Assembly (NCBI RefSeq): GCF_002163855.1
Contig: NZ_CP019332.1
Coordinates: 1,529,145 to 1,593,144, forward strand
Reading direction: 5' to 3'
Length of the DNA: 64,000 nt
Origin: Winogradskyella sp. PC-19
Lineage (GTDB): Bacteria; Bacteroidota; Bacteroidia; Flavobacteriales; Flavobacteriaceae
Shown here: piece by piece, positions 59,301-64,000 of the stretch
How the letters are laid out: the number at the start of each line of letters is the position of its first letter
How positions within the stretch are numbered: the stretch's first letter is position 1
Notes under the pieces: generated by a model
The model's database searches: none
What the model was told of the DNA's origin: nothing
The model's input: only the letters and a program-made list of their open reading frames with translations
Translations under genes and position numbers: made by a program

Positions 59301-62300
59301 GACTTTATTTCTTGAAGTAATTCTAAAGGAATATTAATTTCATTCTCTTCTGGCCAGATACGTCGTTCTAAAGATGTAGCTCCATTTGCAATTAAATCAC
59401 TATTGATTAATGGAATTTCTACCTGATAAAAGTTGTCTGTAAAATCATTACCCAATCTAATAAACGCCACTAATTCGCCATCATCTAAGGCTTGATTTTC
59501 CTGGCCTTGGGCATGCAAGAACATACGTAATTTCTTGTATTGACGCATATCCAAGCTAATATTTTTAAATACACCTCTAGAGTCTGTGTCTTCTAAATCA
59601 CAAGCTTCTAAAACCAAAGACTGCTCATTCTGGCGAATAACATTATTGTTATTATTTAATTCTTCACGTCTTACACCTGGTGGAATAACGTAATTTCCAT
59701 CATTTTGTTGAATACCAATAATGGCCACATTAAATTCTGCGTTAGCACTATTGTTTAAGGTATTATTATCCAGATCTTGGGTAAAACGTCTCCAATCACT
59801 ACGTACTAAATCTAAAGTCGCAAAACGCATTACCGTATTTTCTGTGAAATCAGTCAAATACAAACGTGCAAAACGTACAGAACGAATATCTGTAATACCG
59901 CCAACAGCTCTTGTTGGTTCTGAGATTGGTAATCTAAATTGATACCAAGTAACATCTCTTGTTGTTCCATTTGGTAAGGTTACAGGAGCTACCTTGACAT
60001 CATTAATCTGTGGATTATTAGCATTTAATGTTGCTGGTGTAACATCTACTTCGTACTCGAAATAGCTGTTAATGGTATTCATGGTATTATCTCTGTTAAT
60101 ATCCTCAACATCGGGTTGTGTTGTATTACCTCTATTAGTTTGAGAAAATTCATCAGGTGTATTCCCTTCAAAACCATTATAATTTCTGTAACGTTCAAAA
60201 ATATCACCATCTGTATTTAAGAAATATGTATAGTTATCCAAAGATGGATCAGGTCCAAAATCTAAAGCAGTGCCAGTTTGCTGAGACATAAAAGCAACAA
60301 TATCTTGTTCCTCGACATCGTCATAACCATCATACCCAACATCTTGATTAACACGCTGCTCTCCTGTTGTCCCAAATGTATAAATCAGTGATTGATTTTG
60401 CGGAACTGCATATGGTGTTTGTAAGTTTATATTCTGTAAGAAATCAATATTTCCATCTTCTGGTAAACCATTTTCAAATTGTTTTTTACCATCTTTAAGG
60501 ACATCTTCAGAAATATTACCAAGGTTAATTGTTAACTTTCCACCTTGACCTGTTGGATTATCTAAAAAGGGATCTTGTACCCAAAATTCTATGTATTCTA
60601 CATTAGCTTGTTCAAAATCTGTGGATGTAATTTGTCTTGTAATACCTGCCCAACTATCATTAGGGTTAAGTGCTTGATTATTTGCTGCCGAAGGATCAAA
60701 ATTATAAGGTCCACGATCTGTTGGATAATATACTAAATCTAACGTATTTACAACTGCCTGTTGTCCTTGGACTAAATCAATCTCAGGAAAAATTTCTCTA
60801 ATAAAAACACGTCTTGTATACAAATCAGAAACATCCTCGTCTGTAATTCCGCTAGGGCGTTGAGTACCGTAAAAGATAGGGTCTATTGTGTACCAGTTTA
60901 AAAGTGCACGGTCAAAACCATTTTGAATTCCTAAAGCATCTTCATTTCCTTGAGAGTATACACGACCAAGATTTAAAGGTCTACTTGATAAATTCCACGC
61001 GAAAGGTGATAGTAAATCTATATTACCTTGTGTACCCTCAAAATCATCAATATATGCTGTAGCTTCTCCATCAAAATCAGTTCCTTTTGGTGCACCAGGT
61101 GCTAGATATGCAAACTCACCTCTGACTGAAAAGTTAGAAACTACATCAGTATCTATATTTGGTAACTTATTAACTAAACGTGTGAAAAATGGTACTTCGG
61201 TGGCGAAATTACCGTTTATACCAAAAATGGTATTATTGATTGGCTCGGAGTCAAAATTTGCTTTTTGTGTTATAGGACGTTCATTTAAGTTTAAAAGTGT
61301 TCCTCCTAACAAGAAATTCTCATTAAACTGATGCTCTACATTAATACCTGTAAAACGTCTTGTTTGTTGTCCGAATAATGCATTGTTTTCTACATCTACG
61401 CTGATTGGTGTATTTGATGCCTTAAGTGATTCATCTAGAATTTCCACACGACCTGCTGCGTAATTCACTGTATAATCAACACCTTCGACTAATAATTGTC
61501 CATTTGCAGTAACTCTTACAGAACCTCGAGCAGCATTAAAAGGAATTGGTATTCCACCATTTCCTCCACTACTTTTGAATCTTCCTTTTATTTGAAACTT
61601 ATTCTTTTCTGAGTCGTCTAAAGCTTGTGTTTTAGTTGATTTATAAAGTAAATCATATACGTACTTTTCTTGATTTGGATTATACGTCGCATCATTATTA
61701 TAATCTTCGGTCAAATCATTTGGGTCTGATAAAACATCGAACAAATACTCTCCAAAAGGCTGTACTTTTGTAAAGATGATTTTACCGTTTTGGACTAGTA
61801 CAGTTTGACCATTTACAAAATCAAAAAAACCATCTCCGCCTTCTTGTGGGTCACCGTTAAAATTTAACCTATCTAAATGAAATAATCGAATAAGTGGGGT
61901 TTCTTCAATCTCAGTATCATCTGCAGTTACATTTGTATTGTTATCATATAATTGCGGAAAAGGAACTGTAACTCCATTGACTTCAGTCGGTGTAATATAA
62001 TTTAAAGGTGAAGCTTCAGTATAAAATATATTTAATCTAAAGTCCTCTTGTGATAATTGAAAAGCACCGGTGTCGTAGATGTTTTTCATCATTAAATTCC
62101 AGATAGGTTCTTCGACTGCTGTTACTGCACTCTTTAGCATTTTAAGAACTAAGCTTTGATTATTTACAACTTGGTTTCCATTACCAGGATTTACAGTAAC
62201 GTCAGTAGCATTTACACCATCATTTGCAAATTCACCTACTTGAAATACTTGTCCTCCAACAGTATATTGAAACGCAACAGCTAAAACTTCGTCATTTAAC

Positions 62301-63682
62301 AAACGTTGATTCAAAGAAATGTATCCTAACTGAGTGTTTAACTGGTAATCTTGTCCTTGGATAAGTTTACGTGCACTTTCTAAAATACCATAATCAAAAC
62401 CTTCGTTTACTGGGATATTGATACCACTTTGCACATTCGTAATATCTCTTACATTATCATTAAGTTCGGAATCAGGTCCACCGATATTAGTAGGGTCAAA
62501 ATTATTGTTTGGGTTATCAGGAAACCCTTGTGGATTATTACCGGTTGAATTAAAATTAGTAAAACCTGGCGGCGGATTATCTAATCCAATGTCTTCAATT
62601 CTTACCTCACCCAAATCCTGCAGAGCAACAATATTACGTACATTCTGAGTTTGATTATTTCTGTTAGTTACCCAAACTTCAATACGAGTTACTTGTACTT
62701 GTGTGCTCAAATAAGGATACGTAAGCATAGCCCTATCATAATTCTGCTCAAAATATTGTGCCAAAAAGAAGTGACGGTTCTCATCGTAGTCTCTGGCAAA
62801 GAATTCAAATTCTTCCAATGTTCCACCGCCTTGAGCGGTTACTGAACGAGATTCTGATTGTTGTTCAGAGAACACAGCTGTAACTCTAGTTTTTCCAAAC
62901 TGTAATTCCGTCTTAACCCCAAATAAACTTTGCGCACCAGTAATTAAAGTACTATTAAGTGGCATGTTGACATTACCAACCTCTATCTTTTGAATAATAT
63001 CATCTTCCGTTGGGGTATATTCTAGCTTTACTAAATTCTGGAAATCAAAAGTTCGTTCTGTATCATATTGTGCATTAACCTGAAGTCTAGTACCGACTGT
63101 ACCTGTTAAACTCATGCTTATACGCTGATCAAAATCGAATGTGAAATTACTTCGGTTGCGAGGTGTAAATGTTGGATTGTCCTGTTGTGAAAATAAAATT
63201 CCTAAATCGACATCTACAGAACCTTGAGGTATTACAGAAATCTTATCACCTCCAAAAATAGTTTCAAAAAATTCTGAATCGACATAAAAATCTGGAAGTA
63301 GATTTTTCTGTGCGTCTTCACTGCCTTCTTTTTGTCCAGAAGCAGCGTCTATTTTTTCTTTGTAATACGCATTAAGCTTTTCTCGTTGTACTAATTTCTG
63401 AAATTGTGCAGGAGTTAAAATCAAAGGATAATTTACATCGAATTCTCCGATTTTCTCGTTATAAACATACCTGTTTAAAAGCGGATCGTATGTATACTTA
63501 GATTGAATACTACCAATTTTTGGTAACTTAATGTCTCCAAATGTAAATGTAGTTTTTGTAGAATCTTGTGCAGCAGAGTTAGTTTGCGCTACAGAAATAC
63601 CAAAACATAAAAAGCCTATGAGTAATAGGCCATATTTTAATTTGACTAAACTGAAGGAATTATTAGCGTTGGTTGTATTCAA
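56390..63682 (-). CDS. sprA: SprA, outer-membrane translocon of the type IX secretion system
   Basis: 2430 residues, matching F. johnsoniae SprA (about 2400) and P. gingivalis Sov. A signal sequence (cleavage near SVAQ, residue 33) is followed by 'TFGDIKLPKIGSIQSKYTYDPLLNRYVYNEKIGEFDVNYPLILTP', the typical SprA opening. Many long beta-hairpin segments follow, with recurring 'FDYGILESARKLIQGQDYQLN', 'YTVNYAAGRVEILDESL', 'FDGEATAYIDDFEGTQGNIDLLSPFAWNLS' and 'GEVWFNELRMSDLENEGGWAA' blocks. It ends in a beta-strand 'SFPQTSIRSGFTLRYNFGN'. It forms the giant 36-strand barrel through which T9SS cargo, such as the 1730-residue protein in this window, crosses the outer membrane. It lies 5 bases after ruvA. 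Confidence 0.97.
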   Translation of the reverse strand: MNTTNANNSFSLVKLKYGLLLIGFLCFGISVAQTNSAAQDSTKTTFTFGDIKLPKIGSIQSKYTYDPLLNRYVYNEKIGEFDVNYPLILTPAQFQKLVQREKLNAYYKEKIDAASGQKEGSEDAQKNLLPDFYVDSEFFETIFGGDKISVIPQGSVDVDLGILFSQQDNPTFTPRNRSNFTFDFDQRISMSLTGTVGTRLQVNAQYDTERTFDFQNLVKLEYTPTEDDIIQKIEVGNVNMPLNSTLITGAQSLFGVKTELQFGKTRVTAVFSEQQSESRSVTAQGGGTLEEFEFFARDYDENRHFFLAQYFEQNYDRAMLTYPYLSTQVQVTRIEVWVTNRNNQTQNVRNIVALQDLGEVRIEDIGLDNPPPGFTNFNSTGNNPQGFPDNPNNNFDPTNIGGPDSELNDNVRDITNVQSGINIPVNEGFDYGILESARKLIQGQDYQLNTQLGYISLNQRLLNDEVLAVAFQYTVGGQVFQVGEFANDGVNATDVTVNPGNGNQVVNNQSLVLKMLKSAVTAVEEPIWNLMMKNIYDTGAFQLSQEDFRLNIFYTEASPLNYITPTEVNGVTVPFPQLYDNNTNVTADDTEIEETPLIRLFHLDRLNFNGDPQEGGDGFFDFVNGQTVLVQNGKIIFTKVQPFGEYLFDVLSDPNDLTEDYNNDATYNPNQEKYVYDLLYKSTKTQALDDSEKNKFQIKGRFKSSGGNGGIPIPFNAARGSVRVTANGQLLVEGVDYTVNYAAGRVEILDESLKASNTPISVDVENNALFGQQTRRFTGINVEHQFNENFLLGGTLLNLNERPITQKANFDSEPINNTIFGINGNFATEVPFFTRLVNKLPNIDTDVVSNFSVRGEFAYLAPGAPKGTDFDGEATAYIDDFEGTQGNIDLLSPFAWNLSSRPLNLGRVYSQGNEDALGIQNGFDRALLNWYTIDPIFYGTQRPSGITDEDVSDLYTRRVFIREIFPEIDLVQGQQAVVNTLDLVYYPTDRGPYNFDPSAANNQALNPNDSWAGITRQITSTDFEQANVEYIEFWVQDPFLDNPTGQGGKLTINLGNISEDVLKDGKKQFENGLPEDGNIDFLQNINLQTPYAVPQNQSLIYTFGTTGEQRVNQDVGYDGYDDVEEQDIVAFMSQQTGTALDFGPDPSLDNYTYFLNTDGDIFERYRNYNGFEGNTPDEFSQTNRGNTTQPDVEDINRDNTMNTINSYFEYEVDVTPATLNANNPQINDVKVAPVTLPNGTTRDVTWYQFRLPISEPTRAVGGITDIRSVRFARLYLTDFTENTVMRFATLDLVRSDWRRFTQDLDNNTLNNSANAEFNVAIIGIQQNDGNYVIPPGVRREELNNNNNVIRQNEQSLVLEACDLEDTDSRGVFKNISLDMRQYKKLRMFLHAQGQENQALDDGELVAFIRLGNDFTDNFYQVEIPLINSDLIANGATSLERRIWPEENEINIPLELLQEIKSRGISAQTLANQDPTYYDVIDNQLSAAPVAEFPAGGIANKRVAIKGNPNFGNVRVLMVGLKHSGLNRTPVCGEVWFNELRMSDLENEGGWAAVMSMDTNFADFATVSASGKRSTIGFGGLEQNPNERSREDVIGFDVVTNVKLGQLLPNKWGINLPLSYTHSEELITPQFDAFYNDLTLESRVEAAATAEEAEQIERQSETYTKRRSINFIGVKKQRTNTEKPKRFYDVENLTFNYSNNKIESRDFEIERALQQNIRAGVNYNYAFNPKKIEPFKKNDSLFTGRYWKILKDFNVNLLPTNFSINTDINRDFNSQKFREVALAGNNIGIEEVFRRNYTFDFQYAVNYNLTDALSVNFTASNNNIVRNYFIDDRINGRQDPELDIWDGLFDVGDPNIQNQQILVNYELPLNKIPILSFLQSTYTYNSDFRWQKGSDLNLDFPFENPNGTFTNFNLGNSIQNSNTHTLNTTLNMESLYKELGIKKASNTRRNTSSRRNPDGSRSNNAQNSPKKKSTGKKIGNAFLDIITMVKRVGINYTENNGTYLPGYINTPGFLGTVKPTLGFTFGSQRDIRQTVARNGWLTLFPEFNQQYTTNTDKRLDYTANLEPLKDLKIDLIGSRNYQENFAENFIVEDIDGDGELDYNPLTPNSFGNFNISTTLIGTAFGKSDADNSAAFDAFRANRLVVANRLARDFYGNSTFPTDAEGFPVGFGKNNQKVLLPAFLSAYQGSNPEKVSLGAFRDVPIPNWQLKYTGLMKLPWFRKNFKRFSLQHGYRSTYSINQFRTNLDFDPQNPSEIDQGGNFKNETLFSSINLEESFSPLIRIEATMKNSLQVTAEVRTSRLLLLSFDNNLMTEEQSKEYTLGLGYRIKNVRLFKKLGGNRGGNVNSDLNLSLDANVRDNLTIIRYLDLENNQITAGQTIWGAKLNAEYALNRNLTGIFFFDYSFSDFAISTSFPQTSIRSGFTLRYNFGN

Positions 63683-63687
63683 AAGGG

Positions 63688-64000
63688 TTATAAATTTTTT
63701 AGGGCGTCTTTGATTAATGTTTCAACATTTGCATCTGGTTGTTGTGACAAAAGTTTTTCAATAACTTTTTCGGACTGTTTTTTGTTAAATCCTAAAACTT
63801 CTAATGCAGATAACGCTTCACTTTTGTTAGTATTGCTTTGACTTAAGGAAACTTCATCAATTCCATAAACCTTTAACACTTTATCTTTTAAATCAAGGAT
63901 TACACGCTGAGCTGTTTTTGCACCAATTCCTTTTACAGACTGAATAGTTGCAACATCACCCGAAGCTATAGCCTCTTTTACTTGATCTGGGCTTAGAGAA
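63688..64000 (-). CDS. ruvA: Holliday junction branch migration protein RuvA (partial, 5' end outside window)
   Basis: The reverse strand is open from the window edge to the stop at 63688-63690 (104 codons visible). It shows the helix-hairpin-helix motif '[20 protein letters not shown]' preceded by '[16 protein letters not shown]', the standard domain II end of RuvA, then a flexible linker and the C-terminal RuvB-binding domain ('[24 protein letters not shown]...[15 protein letters not shown]'). RuvA binds four-way DNA junctions and loads RuvB. The N-terminal OB domain lies outside the window. The sprA start is 5 bases downstream, so sprA is probably transcribed with ruvA. Confidence 0.93.
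   Translation of the reverse strand, partial: SLSPDQVKEAIASGDVATIQSVKGIGAKTAQRVILDLKDKVLKVYGIDEVSLSQSNTNKSEALSALEVLGFNKKQSEKVIEKLLSQQPDANVETLIKDALKNL

Overview
The window is AT-rich and comes from a member of the Bacteroidota, almost certainly the family Flavobacteriaceae. Evidence for this: a short primary sigma factor without region 1.1; promoter-like boxes of the Bacteroidota form TAnnTTTG; type IX secretion and gliding genes (sprA, a remB-like gene, a PorP/SprF protein and a 1730-residue surface protein with a type B sorting domain); a folK-nucleoside kinase fusion; and N-termini that often read '...SFAQ' or '...SFGQ'. No rRNA, tRNA, insertion sequence, prophage or CRISPR array was seen. 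Nearly all of the window is ordinary chromosomal coding DNA, and no gap between genes exceeds about 220 bases.

Layout. 1-9.7 kb: a cut-off GyrI-like gene, the folK/dNK fusion, a queuosine-precursor transporter, an AsmA-like protein, rpoD, rpsU, a LysE-family exporter, a DUF2797 protein and a GH3-family protein. 9.9-16.1 kb (minus strand): clpX, clpP and tig (protein quality control), then a holin-like membrane protein, a methyltransferase, an alpha/beta hydrolase and pdxJ. 16.2-24.5 kb (plus strand): an envelope block of CBS protein, nadK, DUF6089 protein, uppS, bamA, two OmpH/Skp-like genes and murI. It links undecaprenyl lipid, outer-membrane protein insertion, periplasmic chaperones and peptidoglycan precursor supply.

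24.5-34.4 kb (minus strand): a gamma-carbonic anhydrase; a LytTR regulator with its LytS-type kinase, which carries an extracytoplasmic beta-sandwich and TPR sensor region; and a SprF-like/large adhesin pair. 34.5-37.2 kb (plus strand): a two-module Nfu protein, an unknown secreted protein and an MscS channel. 37.2-45.1 kb (minus strand): a MacAB/TolC-like export operon with one ATPase, two FtsX-type permeases, two adaptors and one TolC, with tsaB as last gene. 45.2-50.5 kb (minus strand): cytochrome oxidase assembly and subunit genes (ctaB, two subunit III paralogues, subunit IV, a cysteine-poor SCO-like protein, SCO, DUF420 and a small CxxC membrane protein). 50.7 kb: a secreted metallo-beta-lactamase-fold hydrolase, followed by a roughly 105-bp repeat-like element. 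51.7-64 kb (minus strand): ruvA, sprA, gcvH, vanZ-like, two tonB genes and a remB-like gene.

I did not find an obviously new mobile or defence system. The observations I would follow up are a TonB-C-terminal-like module carried by three neighbouring genes, one of them an outer-membrane barrel protein; a SCO-like protein that has lost its copper-binding cysteines beside a normal SCO; two sites where a terminator runs straight into a promoter and a start codon 4-5 nt later (predicted leaderless mRNAs); the CarboxypepD-like/TPR histidine kinase; and a GIY-YIG-like core in the DUF2797 protein.
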